Below, in pieces: positions 10,000-22,777 of a stretch of DNA of 64,000 nt; position 1 is the stretch's first letter; each line of letters starts with the position of its first letter. A model generated the notes under the pieces. The model saw only the letters and a program-made list of their open reading frames with translations, was not told the origin of the DNA and did no database searches. This DNA is from Pomphorhynchus laevis (Eukaryota; Acanthocephala; Palaeacanthocephala; Echinorhynchida; Pomphorhynchidae): assembly GCA_012934845.2 (NCBI GenBank), contig WNNJ02003152.1, forward strand, positions 1 to 64,000, read 5' to 3'. Made by a program: the position numbers and the translations under genes.

Positions 10000-12640
10000 G
10001 CTTTTATTTGCGAGTATATCAGTAGCACATAAACAGTTCACTCTGTGTGTTCTATAAAGAATACATCAAATTGGCTGTCTGAATGAGGAATTTTGTTTTA
10101 GTAAGGCGTGCATTCATTGGTACTAATTCGTGCATTTTGTTGATCGTGGACTTTAACATTCACAGAACTAGTGTTTTTATTGATAGTTCGACTCTGCAAT
10201 TCGGATGTGCAGCGGATGGGAAGCTTTTGAAATTTATGCATTAAGAATTTCTACTTATTCAGCATGTTAATTTTCCCACGAGGTTTCCTTCAACACATTC
10301 TTCAGTTCTCGATCTTATCTTTTCACGAACGATAAACGACATCTATAACCTGTGCAATGGAGCTCCAATCGGTGGTAGTGATCACTAAGTTATAAGGTTT
10401 AGTGTTAATATACAAGGTGGTCGAATAGACGACGACACTGAGCCTGTTTTATCAAAGCACATTTGCCGTCGTGTGAACGAATCTCATCCTTAGAATATGC
10501 ATCATCCGTAACGTTTGACAATTCTAATTTTGATATTAATGAACGTTGGTAGTCAATTCGTGTATGTCTAATAGAGATATCAGATTACTTCGCTTCATGG
10601 AAACAAATATTGCCGTCTAAACGCACTAAACCAGCATGGTTTGACGATCAATTGAAGACACTAATAAAACATCGTAATGCATTATACAGACAATATCGTT
10701 TAAATCCGTCATTATGATCGGCATACAGTGCATGTCGCAATCAGTGCATCAGAGCTAAATTTCGTACGCGCATAATCTACGAACGTAAAATAATTAATTC
10801 GATCAATTCAACCCCAAAGATATCTTGGTCATATATTCGCAGAAATAAGTGTGCAAGACCTTTTATATCGAGTTTAAAGTGTGATGAACAGCTTGTTGAT
10901 TCACAGGCAGATTATTCTGAAGCATTAGCGAATTCGTTTACGCTCGGTGTAAAGAACTCAACTAATAAACATAGTGATAATAATAGAAAAGAAAGCGCGT
11001 TCCTGTTAAGGCGTTTTATAGTTTTGTAATCTTCTGTCTATGCAGAGTTGGTTTAATTATCGATACATTCATCTCCTGGTCCTGATGACATGCACTTCTA
11101 CCTGTTTTGAACTTTAAGTTACGTGCCGGCCTTGGTATTTACTGCATTGTTTCAAATGTCAATTGATAAATGCGAGATACCATTATATTAGAAATGTGCA
11201 ACTGTACTTTCTATTTTTAAGACCATGGTTATATGCACAATCCTGAAAATTAAAGACCCGCGAGTTTAACTAGTGTTGTTAGTAAAAATTTTGTACGCAT
11301 CTATAAATATGCAGAGAACTTATTCCGTCAGTTGGACCAACTTGGCTCACGTCATCATGGATTTACCGTTGGAAAATCGTGATTGTCTCATTTACTTTGT
11401 GCTAGGATAATGAAGTGTCTAATGAAATATCAGTTGATTGTGTCTTTATTGACTTAAGTAGAGCATTCGATCGTATAAGTAATGAAAATCTTATTGAATG
11501 CTTGTAGACTGTAATGTAGATCCGATAGTCGTTAATTGGCTTTTTACAATTCCTACGCAACGTTCTTATCGTGATCGTGTGGGATCAAGCTTGTCATTAC
11601 CTCATTTAGCTGCGTTAGGTGTACCTCAAGGTACTGTTTTGGGCCCTTTACTTTTTAACATCTACCTAAATACGTCGGAAAAATAATTGAATTGTCCGTA
11701 TTTAACTTGGCCGATGACGTTAAGATCTGATCTGCAATTTAAGCCAGAAGCGATATAAATGTATTACAATAGGATTTAAATATTATTTACGATTGAAGTG
11801 TTCGAACAGGACTGCACTAAATGTAGGTAAGTAAGTTCATTTGCTTTTTAGTCGAAGTAATATGCCAGCTAGTTACATGTTAGGCCCTAGTATCGTATGT
11901 TCAGCGACTCACATACATGAGCTTGATACAATTGTTGAGTCATCTCTCAAGACTAGCATGAATACGGACAGATTTTTTTCAAAGATACAGCATGTTCTTT
12001 ATTTATTGAAAAATTGTTTCAAATCCCTGCCTGTTTAATGTTTTAAGATTCTTTACAATGCATTGGTTCGTCTTCACATCGATTGCATCATTCAATCAAC
12101 GTTTCCATATGCTAAAGAGGAGATAAATTCACTCGATAATATACTCAGACGAGGATATCGATTATGTGCGACAATTTCACATTATCCTTACATAGAAAGA
12201 CTCTAAATATTATGGATGTGTTCTATCCGACATCGTTTTATGTATTTGGATTTAATAGTCATGTAGAATATTGTTAAAGGATATGACGGATTCCCCTCAA
12301 ATTATGTAGGTTTTATCCACCGCATTTGTCACCGAGGACATAGTTTGCATGTTAGAACACAATATCATGAAAAATGTCCCAGTCTATATCGTGTTTCGCA
12401 TCGTGCTGTTAGATGATGCAACATGTTAACGGATACTTTAGTACGTGTAGACAATAGTGTTTCATTCAAAATGAGACTTTTGGAATGGATACGCCATCCC
12501 GACCAAGAAGCGATTCGAATGGCATAGCCGACAGATTGACTATAATTTCAAAATTTTAAACTTATTTTTTAATTCTGCTTTATGTTTTGGTGAGCAAACT
12601 GAACAGCCTTAGGGCTAGGTCTTATAAATTAATAATAATG
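10000..12640 (+). pseudogene. CR1-like LINE ORF2, heavily decayed
   Basis: Across frames the order is: the end of an APE endonuclease (VDFNIH where GDFN is expected, near 10150), a linker with KPAWFDDQLK at about 10630, SSPGPDDMHFY at about 11085, RT motif B LGVPQGTVLGPLLFNIYL at 11610-11670, ADD at about 11710, and the RT thumb to 12520. The 3' end has GAGCAAACTGAACAGCCTTA and an AATAATAATG tail near 12640. Many stops and frameshifts, so it is an old copy. The same element class as 15780-19955. Confidence 0.8.
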
Positions 12641-13330
12641 ACTGGTCGATTTCAATTTATATATAATCTAGATTCAATTTCAGAAATTGCGTTGCATTTA
12701 TGTAGGTGTTATAAAGTGAAGCCAAATTGCATCAATTTTGTTTGTATTTGAATAAAATGATAACGTGTAAGACTAATGTCTTAGTGATTTTAGTGTGAGG
12801 ACGATGGTACTGTAATAACATGCGGAAATAGCTCAATACACTCTAACATTATTGAACATGAATTCAGTGATAAATAGAATGTATTTTGCTAGCAGTCTTA
12901 ATATAAATGCCAAGAAATCAAAAATCATCCATTTTTTAACGTTGACACCGTAATTCATGGTTATTGATTTTTCTCGTGAAGGCAGGTTTCCTTAAGATTT
13001 TTGGGTTTATATGTGACTTAAACTTGTCTTGGAAAATTAATTTCGAAGATGCGACTTCTAAATGTGCTAAGCGTCTCAATTTTTTGAATTTGTTGAAGCA
13101 GCAATGTGAAAATGATTATCAGATAGAGCTGGTATATTATACAACGGTATATTCTACGCTATGCCTACCCTTCTTAAATGTGGGATAACATTCCCTTTAA
13201 ATTAATGAGCACATACATATTCAAAGAGCAGGCCAGCAAATTTGTGAAAAAAAATATAGAGCCGCTTGAAACTTGAGAAAATATAGAATCGGTTGAAAGA
13301 TCTATGAACAAATTTTTAAAGAACAAATCG
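12640..13330 (+). mobile_element. Block carrying LINE RT thumb fragment
   Basis: A third copy of the sequence at 53285-53940 (right arm) and 1000-1530 (left arm). The RT text is clearest at 12964-13188 (ICDLNLSWKINFEDAT, then LLKQQCENDYQIELVYY). It sits between two CR1-like LINEs. Not functional. Confidence 0.6.
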
Positions 13331-13439
13331 TGTTAATATATCGTATTTATTGCGATGTTATGATCACACATGCCTCGAAGTGCACTTGCATGCACATTCG
13401 ATCACGTAATATTGTTCCAGTGCCGATATATCATCTCGG

Positions 13440-14335
13440 GGATTGAGTGATTAAATTTGTTTCGAGTTATAAAAATCTTGGCGCATGGATAACCGATGAT
13501 TTCTCCACTGACCTCTTACATGAAGACGTAAATCGACTAAATGATTGGTGTCGTTGTAAATACATACTGCTTAATCCAGACAAATGTATGCATCTTCACC
13601 TTAGATCTGCTAAACATGTTCCTTCATACTCAATAGACGGCATATCAAAACTATATCAAAAACGAATGATTTATCATCATTGTATCAAATGACCTCAAAT
13701 CACGTGATCACATGGGTTAGACTTCAAGCATGTATCTTCGCCTACTAGGTATGCTGCGTAGATCCATCAGTACTCTTGACGCTAAATGCTTCCGCTTTAT
13801 TTTCAATGCAGTTATACGCAGTTGCATACTGTACGCCTATCCAGTGACATACCCTCAACTTAAAGGTGATTTGAACCTATATGAACGAGTTCTGAGGAGA
13901 ATCACTCATCGTGTACCCCATTACGGAATGTTATATGTCATGACAGACTCAATATTTTAGAAGTCCATTTAGTAGAATTTCCGCTTAGATAAACTGATTT
14001 GGTGTTTGTTTGGCGGTCTCTGTCCGATCCAAAGTACAATTATTGACATATCTTTAACTTAAGAAATTCAGCTGTTCTTCGAGATCATCATCTGTCTTTG
14101 AAACGTAAAATAAGTTCAACGACAGGTTGCGTTATAATCGGTGACCGAATCAACGAAATGTGGAAAAGCTTGCCTGCATATGTCGTTTGCGCAACAACTG
14201 AAAAATTAAAAAACGACTCAGTATACATTTTAACTGATTTTTTGATTGGCTTTTTCTTTTTTCTCTTTATTAATTTTTCTGCTTTCGACATTACAATCAA
14301 TGCGCCTCTCTGTTCGATGTATCTATAATAATTTT
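13440..14335 (+). mobile_element. CR1-like LINE fragment (RT thumb to 3' end)
   Basis: Three open stretches (13447-13692, 13730-13960, 14098-14328) read in order as the C-terminal part of a LINE ORF2. They include YKNLGAWITDDFS, NPDKCMHLHL, LGMLRRSISTLDAKCF and LRDHHLSLKRK. Frames change between them, so the copy is dead. The last 35 codons are AT-rich and probably read into 3' flank. Confidence 0.75.
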
Positions 14336-14339
14336 TTAA

Positions 14340-14740
14340 ACACAACACACTTTATTTAAAAGGCATTGTTTAAGCATTGTTACAAAAGCATTGTTACCCT
14401 CAAATGGGTACAATCTTCACAATAATTTTTTAATAATACTACGTCAAGTGCTAATATTTGTCTGATTCCCCATTTGCCGACTGAGATCATTTGTATTGTC
14501 TCGAACCGCATGGGATCGTCTTGATCTAGACAACCGCATGTAAGCCGATGCAGACCGAGCAATCTCGAATACTATAAACGTTTTATTCGCGCAGATATAT
14601 CAGAATATCTACCGTTGTTTATTTGTGCTTGTAAGGTGGCAATCACTTTGACTGTCTTTTGTCCACGAGGCTCCATTTCTTCAGAGGTTGAGAAAGTAAA
14701 TGGCTCGAAACGGCTCCTCTCCACCAATGTAACCAATTCT
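14340..14740. other. Unassigned sequence
   Basis: A 60-codon minus-strand frame (14380-14562) has no recognisable content. GC is higher than the surroundings, and it may be the 3' part of the endonuclease-bearing element that follows. Nothing else seen. Confidence 0.3.
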
Positions 14741-15440
14741 CCGTTACATTCACATTCGACTACATTGTAGTCGAATGTGAATGCGGGAGATTTGTCAGCA
14801 TGAGATTGAGCGTGAGTGTTAAATCCTCAGGCGTCAAAGAATGTCCCCTCAAATCCTTTGCCAAATAGTCCTTAGCAAACAACATCAAATCTTGAATATT
14901 TGTCGGTTGTCCCAATTTGATTTGATTTAATACCTGGGAAATAACTGGTTCGACCTCAAGTCCCGAGTAAATTTCAGTGAGCATTTTCGCGACCATATCC
15001 ATGATAGCATCATGACGGATTAATGGAAGGCCACCTCTCTTGCAAGATATAGAGTGACTTAGATCGCTCGGGCTTCCACAAATAAATGTAGTTTTTTATA
15101 TCTCCTGGTGTTCAACCGTATCTCGTAAAAAAAGCGTCTTTAAACTATGTTGACGTAAAGTAATAGTTATGCTTGTAATGGCAGCGCACTTAGCCATGTG
15201 GACATATCATCGATCGTGGCATGACCTGGTAATATCCTGACAAAATTGGGAAGATTTTCTAGCTGAATTGATATGGGATCCTTGTACATACTCTTACGGC
15301 ACAAGAAAATGTTCTTTGAAATCTCTATTTGTAGCTGCTGAAGTGCACTTCCATATAGTTCATACTTATATGGTTCACACATTAACTTCGAACGTTCGTA
15401 CTCTGTTTTGCACGTGAAAGCCTGGTTCATGATTCCAATT
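14740..15440 (-). pseudogene. Fragment of retroelement with restriction-like endonuclease
   Basis: On the minus strand, 15167-15430 gives a segment ending in DDMSTWLSALPL. The following frame gives RYGWTPGDIKNYICG and ISCKRGGLPLIRHDAIMD, continuing as 14760-15002. This order (WL-LPL, RYGW, zinc-knuckle C-x-C/H/C, RHD-x-I-x-D) matches the C-terminal part of a retroelement group common in invertebrates. That group carries a zinc knuckle and a PD-(D/E)xK-like nuclease, as in the element at 46193-49595. At least one frameshift splits it, and the nuclease end is replaced by a palindrome at 14747-14783. Confidence 0.6.
14747..14783. repeat. Perfect palindrome, 18-bp arms
   Basis: Arms 14747-14764 and 14766-14783 with a one-base spacer, right at the point where the nuclease fragment loses its match. 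Confidence 0.85.
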
Positions 15441-15619
15441 CCACTGAAGCAGTATGGGGATGTTAAAATTGTTTACCATTGAGGGTCTAGTTCTTTATTC
15501 AGTACTACTGGAAGTAAACGATTTCAAATCGCATCTCTTAATTGAGATGAAATTACGTTAAAACTATACGTTAAAATTGTCTTGGTTATTAAAATTCTTA
15601 CAATCTAAAATACATACAC

Positions 15620-15730
15620 TACTTACAATATATACAACGATCTATACAATGATCTATACAATGTTCTTCTTACAATGATCTATACAACGATCTAAACGAC
15701 GATCTTACAACGATCTATACAACGTTTTAA
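15620..15730. repeat. Short tandem repeat, ~14-bp unit
   Basis: Seven or so units like ACAACGATCTATAC with small variants, directly upstream of the CR1-like LINE at 15780. Confidence 0.75.
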
Positions 15731-15828
15731 AGAGATAACATACATTCCAGATTATTGTGGGATAAAGAATTCTTTTGTTATAACTACTTACAAGCTACGA
15801 ATTGAAATTCAGTGTTAAATAGTCAATG

Positions 15829-17019
15829 GGACGTCCTAAAATGTCTAGCTCAAAGAAAATAGAGTATGATTCTGATTTTTCCTTCACCCAGCTGGAAGTT
15901 GGATGAGACACTGATGATTGTGATGTTTGGACAGTACTGAAGGTTAAATCGTCCAGCATGTCCAAGTTTCGGAGTGGCAAATTCATCTGCGGCTTCTGCT
16001 GTGCCTTGACCCACCTTAAAGCATCTCACCCAGTGGTATATCTAGGATTATCGGATTATGTTGTACCTGGTAATGATGCTGCAACTATGACAATTTCCCC
16101 GGACGCCGATCCTAGATATGATAAACGTGACCATGATAGACTTGTATTACCTGTAGAGAGAAGAGATAATGCTCATATTTCAACGAATCCGTGTACTTCA
16201 TGCGAGTGCAACATTTCTAGTTACCCGGTATCCGATCGGTCGAACTTGAATAGGACATCCCATACTCACGCAAGAATTTTCTCGCCACATAGTCCCAACC
16301 GCTTTGTTAGACAAAATGGTAACCCTGAGCTTGGATTGAAATCTAGCACTATTGCAATTAGACCTTGTGTCACTAGCACGGTCTATCCAAGTCCAACAAC
16401 ACGATCTACAGCCGCTGATGTAGCAACTTACCTAAACAAGTCTACAACTTCTGTCTCCCCGTTGAGTAGAGTCTCTCATGCAGCAAGTTATCCAATGCAG
16501 ACACTTGACCTGCCCGCACGTTTGAATAAAATAAGGGGGACGAGATCTAATCTAAACAGATTAAGATGTGTAATTTTCGCTAATATCAACGAGTCCAAAT
16601 CCGTCATTTCTCAAAACCATGTGAATGATGACGTTCTTTTAGTGAGAAATATCTTGTATAGTATTTTTCTAGATGGAGAGGAACGTTTAGCAGAATCCTT
16701 GGAGGTATTGACCCTTCATAGAATAGGTAAAAAGTATGATAATGGTAGAAATAGACTGCTTCGATTGGTCTGTGCTTTAAATGATCAAGTTAATATCATC
16801 CTTAGTAGAGCTTATAGACTAATAAGTAATTCTGTGCGAATATATAAGGATCTATCGGTTGAAGAGCGCGAAGAACTATCTCTCGCTAAAAAAGAACTAA
16901 ACGACAGGCGTCAACAAGGTGAAAATGATCTCTGTATCCGAAATTTTCAGGTGGTCCGACGACGTCCGTTTGTACGTTGGGAGAAGTTAGTCCTAAATAC
17001 TCACGATGTAGCGTCTTAG
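15829..17019 (+). CDS. LINE ORF1, RNA-binding protein
   Basis: The intact part is 353 codons from the ATG at 15958. In-frame sequence continues upstream to ATGs at 15829 and 15841, interrupted only by one TGA at about 15904, so the original ORF1 was about 396 codons. The N-terminus holds a small cysteine/histidine cluster (FICGFCC, then H-x3-H). The middle is Ser/Thr-rich and probably disordered. The last ~150 residues form a conserved domain ending in DLSVEEREELSLAKKELNDR and a basic RRRPF stretch, as in LINE ORF1 RNA chaperones. It would coat element RNA. Whether the short form from 15958 is made is unknown. Confidence 0.7.
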
Positions 17020-17079
17020 GTGACTTAATTTCATTCCATTGTGTCCTGCATAAGACTTCAAAGAATAGTAGTAGACATC

Positions 17080-19870
17080 CGCTGAAAATTGCATGTTCTA
17101 ACGTTAGCAGCTTAGTCTCGAAGTTTGATTAGTTTAGTTGTTATTTGTCTCACAGCAATATGTCAATTTTTGCAATTACTGAAACTTGGCTACACAGTGG
17201 GATTAGTAATGCTTGTGTTGCCTTCCCTGGCTTCTCATTATTTTGAACAGACCGACATGATAAATGTAGAGGTGGTGGAGTTGCCTTTTACGTCGCTAAC
17301 AGAATTATCGTAAGGAACTCCATGTCATATTGCGTCGGACGAATGGAGTTACTTTCTTTAATGATAGAATCAGGTGACATCACCATGACCATTTGTGTAT
17401 GCTATCGTGATCCACGCTCATCTTGCTTATCATCAAGTTTAATTGAGTATCTTACTGATCTCACAAAGTCGTCAAATTTTATCCTTCTTGGAGACTTCAA
17501 TATTCCAAATATAACCGGGAATACCCCATTCGAATGTCATCAAGGTTGATGTCATTTAGATACCGAATTATGGAACTTTCTCGTTTATGATCTATCTCTT
17601 ATACTACACATAACTCAGGCAACCAGGTTTATGGGACATAGTTCTTCCTTGCTAGATTTAGTTTTTAGTAAATCTCTACTAGATGTCCATGAAATTCAAT
17701 ATGATCCTCCCATAGGTCTTAGTGACCATCTTGTCATTAAGTTTACTTCTAGTGCTCTTGTCAATGTCTCCCCTGCCGAAATTAAACATCTGAAACGTAA
17801 CTGGTACAAAGTGGATATTGATTTATTACTTACGCTCGCAATTAGAACGGGTCTTCACAATAGTGACATTACTAATGTCCGTGATCGGGATACGTTATCA
17901 GCTTCCCTCAAATATATCACAGACTGCGTCGCACCATTGAAACCCTTACAAAACTGCTAAACGCAAGCCTGCTTTGTTTGACGATGAGTTAGTGGGACTT
18001 TTAAGAAAACGGAATAAACTCTTTAAATCATCTCTGAATAATCAGGCACTTCGGTTAGAATATCTACAGTATCGTCGTCGCTTCAACTACATGAAATTGT
18101 TGAAGAGGCAAAAGCGCGAATCGAACATCCTGGAATTATATAAAGTTTCTTCCAAGCCGTTCTGGAGCTATGTAAATAAAAGTAGAAAAGTTATTCCATC
18201 AATTTTCCTTTTGACCCATGACGGTAAGATTGCGAGAGATCCTGATAAAGTTGTGAGTATGTTGGCAGAGGCCTTTGATCTTATTTGTCTCACTCCAATT
18301 ACAGATTTTCGTCCAGCGCAAATTCCTGAGACATTCGTCTCCCAAGAGTCATTAATTTCTCCAGCAGAGGTATCACGGGAATTTCGTAAATTATCTTGTT
18401 ACACGTCTGTTGGGCCGGAAGACATTCATCCTTTTATTCTTCAAAAACCATGACCTGCTAGCATTCCCATTATCAGAGATGTTTAACATGTCTCTATGTA
18501 CATCATACATCCCTGATCAGTAGAACAAAAAAGTAGAACATCAGTAGAAAAGTAGAACATCCCTGAACAAAAAAGGGAACAGAGAATCCCGTCCAATTAT
18601 CGTCCTGTAAGTCTGACAAGCGTTGTATGTAAATGCCTTGAAAGGTTCGTGCATAAATACATAACTTCTCATATGGATAGATTTAAACTTCTGCACCCTT
18701 CTCAACATGGATTTCGCACTGGTCGATCATGCCTCAGTAATTTAATTATGGCTCGTGAAAATTGGGCAGATGTAGTAGCGGATGGGTGTGGGGTCGATGT
18801 AATTTTTATCGATTTTAGCCGGGCGTTTGACCGAGTACCACATGATCCTGTGCTAGTAGTTTTGGATAAATACGGTATCGATCCCCATGTAGTTCGTTGG
18901 ATTAGTTCGTTCTTGAAGGGTCGATCATATCAAGTGAGGCTAGGCAGTAGTGTTTCTTCACAACGTCATGTTTGTGCCAAAGTGCATCAAGGTACGGTTC
19001 TTGGCCCTTTACTGTTCAACATGTTCCTTCAGGATCTGTTATTAAGACTGAGATGCAAAATCCTAGCGTTTTCGGATGACCTCAAGTTATGGCGGTGCAT
19101 TAAATCGTATCATGAATGTTTTCTGCTCCAGGAAGATTTAGACAATATTGTTAGGTGGAGTAATGATACAGGACGGATGTTAAATATATCAAAGTGCTTC
19201 CACATGCACTTAGGACATAAGAAATTTCCTTTCATATATAAATTAGGTGCCGAGACAATTACGCAGGTACAACTTGTGCACAAGTCATTGAAGAGTTGTC
19301 CAAACACTTACAGAATCATCCAAACGACCAGGAAACTTAGCTATGTGGTTTGGAGGTGTTTTTGTAATCCATCGGCTTCCTGTCTTAAAAAATATACAAT
19401 TCACTTATTCGTCCTATTATTGAATATTGTATCCCTGCAGTATTTCCATGTACACATGGTGAGATGAATGAGCTTGAAAATGTCCTCCGTAGGTTGACGA
19501 GTTCGTGCCATTCCCTCAGGAAATTGTCTTAGAAGGACCGCTTGCGCAATATAGGATTTCCTTCAGTCCGTACTAGTAGAGTATGTCTTGATATTTATGT
19601 TTTAGGGATATGTTATTCGAGCGTGACGGATTCCCGGTCGACTGTATTCAGCAAAGCCAAAGAACTACTAAACGAGGTCACTCTCTTACTGTGAGGACCC
19701 TGCATCACGGCAAACTCGGAAGACTATATCGCCTTTCTCATCGAGCAGTGAGGCTTTGGAACAAACTTCCAGAGAATATCATCAACATATCAAATAGATT
19801 GCACTTCAAGAAAACGCTAATTACATGTCTTTGCACAGATTCTAATTTCAATATCCTGTATCCGGATTAA
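17080..19870 (+). pseudogene. LINE ORF2: APE endonuclease plus reverse transcriptase
   Basis: Open pieces lie at 17125-17313, 17322-17549, 17631-17960, 17974-18453, 18649-19467 and 19610-19870. Endonuclease motifs are ITETWL, LLGDFNIPN and LSDHLVIKF. RT motifs are NYRPVSLTSVVCKCLERF, motif A FIDFSRAFDRVPHD, motif B VHQGTVLGPLLFNMF (usual PQG changed to HQG) and motif C AFSDDLKLW with both aspartates. The thumb follows to the stop at about 19868. Frame changes between pieces, plus a short duplication at 18500-18560 (repeated AGTAGAACATC), inactivate it. Confidence 0.85.
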
Positions 19871-19959
19871 AATTTTGCTGACATAAAATTGGTTTTACCG
19901 TGAGCAGACAAAACAGCTGCATGGCTATAGTCTTGTATGTTATAATAATAATAACTGTG

Positions 19960-20300
19960 ATTGTACATAATATGGATCGCACATAATGATTACATTGTCA
20001 ATGGTATGAGTGAATTAATCAGGAATATGCCGTATGAGCGTTTCCACTCACCACATCCATCAGACAGTCGATCATCGATATCCATTGTTTGCTTTGACTA
20101 AACTTGGCAGATCACTCGTACTCTTCAGAACCAATCGGAACTCCCAAAATTCTGAGTTCACTTGAAGCCATCGTAATTCCGTCAAACTACTACTGTCTCC
20201 TTGATACATGTCGTGAGTAAGGATATGGGTTTTTGTATCTATAAACTGATGATGTTTCCTTGATACGTGCTTGAGTAAAAATATGTTTTTTAATATCTAT
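19960..20300. repeat. Spacer with a ~50-bp tandem duplication
   Basis: Two diverged copies of a ~50-bp unit (CTTGATACATGTCGTGAGTA and CTTGATACGTGCTTGAGTA starts) at 20197-20300. The rest has nothing recognisable. Confidence 0.5.
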
Positions 20301-20304
20301 AATA

Positions 20305-20757
20305 AAAAAGATTTATTTTAACGTGGCAAATGCGTGCCAGCGCACGCTTACATGAGCACAACAAAACAAAAATGTAAATCATATGTCGAGAAGGTGTGAA
20401 CGAAGGAGGTGTTTGAATGCGATAAAGGATGGAGCGCGGCGGATGTCGAGAGGGAGTTGATTCAAGGCGAGTGAGGCGGCGACCAGGAAGGATCGGAGAC
20501 CATAGTTGTTGGAGTAATTAGGAACGTGGAGAAAGAGGGTATGACGTGAACGCAGCGATAGCGAGGTGGGGCGAGTGTCGTCCAAGAAACGAAGGTTGAT
20601 GTACGAAGGAGAGCCGACAGCGATGAGACGAAAAGTAACGAGACGAAGGCGGAGTTTGATGCGGATGTGGATGGTGGATTAGGAGAGCTGGCAAGATATG
20701 TGGATATGTTATCAAAGCGACGGAGACGAAAGAGCACTCGAACGGCAGAGATTTTTT
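20305..20757 (-). mobile_element. L2-like LINE, 5'-truncated 3' end
   Basis: Nearly identical to 33297-33740. It encodes the last part of the L2-like ORF2 (LRSRHTLFLHVPNYSNNYGL, then ALNQLPLDIRRAPSF) and the GC-rich 3' tail with TGCGTGCCAGCGCACGCTTA. It is truncated at about 20745 and capped there by an inverted copy of its own end. Confidence 0.8.
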
Positions 20758-20776
20758 AATCTCCGCCGTTCGAGTG
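20735..20776. repeat. Palindrome at LINE 5' truncation point
   Basis: 19-bp arms (20735-20753 and 20758-20776, one mismatch) with a TTTT spacer. The left arm is LINE sequence, the right arm is its inverted copy. Confidence 0.8.
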
Positions 20777-20884
20777 ATAATATTTTTTTATTTTTTTAAA
20801 GAGTGAGCATTTATTATACCAAAATAATGGTGGCTAAAAATAATCAATTTTGGCATACTTTGAGTGTAAAAAATGATATTTACT

Positions 20885-21530
20885 TAGTTATAGTATGTGT
20901 GCTGCCTCCCGAACTTCTTGGGGCTCGGAGGCACGCTGATAAAGCCTGGCCACTTCAAACGACAACTGGCTTTTGAGGTTTCATATTATGTCGATGTAGC
21001 TCGTTGGGCTGTGTCTTGATTTTGCAATAGCAATTGATTTTATGAAAGATCGACGCGGTTTTCAAGTCCACCTGATGACAATACGATAATCGGTAAAAAT
21101 AAATATTTTTTGACTATTGTCATTTTTTCCTCAAATTTCGAAATCTTTGTGTTCTCGTTGAACTCGAACAAGGACGAGAGCATTTTGTTGAAAAAATAAT
21201 TGAACAAAAATAGAAATGACACTGACATCCAAGAATGCCCGCTCATTTCGTGTGCCGTTGAGTTCTGTCTCTATTACGTCTAACCCTGCTCCATAGTCTC
21301 TTGGAGTGTTTGACGCTTTAAATTTAAGGTTGTCAAGAACTTAGAATAGTTGTTGTTCGATTTTCACGCTGTGGTACACACTAGTTGGTTCATGAGCAAT
21401 TATGCTACTTAACGCATTTTGCCTGATGGTTGGGAGGCCAACTTTGTTGCTTGAGAGGACATGTCCGACCTCGAATTTAGCTCCACTTGGGCAGTGCTTA
21501 TTGGCCAAGTTGTTCGACATTAACAACTTT
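20885..21530 (-). pseudogene. Retroelement restriction-like endonuclease fragment
   Basis: Minus-strand text in 21341-21526 reads CPSGAKFEVGHVLSS, then VGLPTIRQNALSSIIAHE, a decayed version of the zinc-knuckle/RHN-x-x-x-D region. It is followed in another frame by GAGLDVI and RAFLDVSVI, matching the LD...F-DV catalytic pair of the nuclease. It is a third fragment of the group seen at 14740-15440 and 46193-49595. Frameshifts are present. Confidence 0.55.
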
Positions 21531-21589
21531 GCATTAATAATGAAAATCGTTTAATTACTTTTTAGAGATCTCCACGTAATTCACTGTTA

Positions 21590-21960
21590 TTGATTTTTTT
21601 ATTGAGAGGGTAGATTACGGGAAAATTTTGGAATTAACATGTGACTTACAATTGTCTTGGAAGATATATTTTTTCATTTTGCATTGTCTTGCAAAATGCT
21701 AATCAAATTTTTGAACTCGTTGAAACATCAATGTGAAAATGACTATCAGATAGAGCTTGTATATTATGCAACGGTTATATTCTAAACTGTGCCTACCCAA
21801 CCCAATGTGGGATGATGAACTCATATTTGATCAGCTCATACGTATTAATAAAGTAGGCCGGCAAATTTATGAAAGAATCTAGAGACGCTTGAAACTTAAT
21901 AAAATATGGAACCGCTTGAATGTTCTATAAGCAAACTTTCAAAGAACAATCGTGTTAATA
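21590..21960 (+). mobile_element. LINE RT thumb fragment (copy before gene at 22792)
   Basis: Same piece as 12870-13330 and 53470-53940, more decayed. It is the upstream part of a segment repeated at 62560-62870 before the paralogous gene at 63795, so it was copied together with that gene. Confidence 0.55.
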
Positions 21961-22769
21961 CATCGTATTTGTTGCAATTGCACATTCGCAACATTCAGGG
22001 ATTGAAAAGGGATACGATCCGAGAAAAATACGATTTCAAGTAAACAACAAAGTTGCGGAAATTATTACATTTGAATTGAAATTAAATCACAACTACGCAT
22101 TTTAATTAATTTGAAAACATATTTTGCATAATTACTATATATATCAAATTACAGGAGAAATAACTTGAATACCCGCGGTCAATCGCAAAAATGTCAATCC
22201 ATGCATTGATTATTTTTGCTTTCCTCATAGACTGGTTATAACTGAAAACGTTAATAAAGCTAGGCTAAATTATTGAACAATGTCGTAAATGTGAAATTAA
22301 AGTACATTTATTTCGACAATTCACTAAAGATATAATTGATTTTAACGTATTGAATCATTCCTGCTTTTGGTTAATTAAGACAATAATTATCAAGCCGTTC
22401 AAATTAGATAAATCTTATAGACTGTTAATATAAAGTATTATGATTTATCAAAGGCCATAAGTGTTTGCTGATTTGAAAAGAACCATCAAATATTGTTGTA
22501 AAAATGTATAAACCGATTCGAGAAATGAATAATGATATCAGTAAATAATACGAAACAGTATATAATATCTACACTTGTCGTTTACAAAATTTATACGTAT
22601 TGGACTATGTATTAAACGAAATAGAACACCTTGAAAATGTGTATTTTGCTTATCGTCCAAATTTTAAGTAGTACAAAATCTCAATAAGAAAAAGTATATA
22701 ATAGGAACGACCAAGTTTTAGTATCATTTATTACATTTATCATTTATTTAACATTTATCTGTTCTTGCT
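21960..22769 (+). repeat. Conserved noncoding leader of the 22792 gene
   Basis: Pairs with 62870-63772 in direct orientation at about 90% identity by eye over its best 400 bp (22100-22500 with 63010-63420). No long open frame is present. A short hydrophobic frame starting MSIHALIIFAFL at about 22189 is destroyed in the other copy, so it is unlikely to be coding. It probably holds the promoter and/or a 5' intron or outron. Confidence 0.6.
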
Positions 22770-22777
22770 GTTTCAGA
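22756..22777 (+). promoter_or_regulatory. 3' splice acceptor before ATG
   Basis: A pyrimidine tract CTGTTCTTGCTGTTTCAG ends 15 nt before the ATG at 22792. The paralogue keeps a matching acceptor (CTGTTCTTACTTTTTTAG) before its ATG at 63795. It fits either a 5' UTR intron or spliced-leader trans-splicing, which trematodes use. Confidence 0.55.

Larger units (their letters stand above)
15780..19955 (+). mobile_element. CR1-like LINE, nearly full length
   Basis: The most complete LINE here: 5' leader, ORF1 (15829/15958-17019), ORF2 with APE endonuclease and reverse transcriptase (17080-19870), 3' UTR with CTGTGAGCAGACAAAACAGC-like text (starting near 19900) and a (TAA)n tail ending about 19955. 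ORF2 has several frameshifts and stops, so it is defective in cis. Its architecture matches CR1-like elements of flatworms such as SR1. No clear target-site duplication was identified. Confidence 0.85.

Noticed and set aside
14088-14348. Minus-strand frame opposite the CR1-like LINE end
   Set aside because: Shadow of the plus-strand LINE coding sequence.
22189-22240. Short signal-peptide-like frame MSIHALIIFAFL as exon 1 of the 22792 gene
   Set aside because: The paralogous copy has a stop right after the ATG, and joining to the next exon does not keep the frame.
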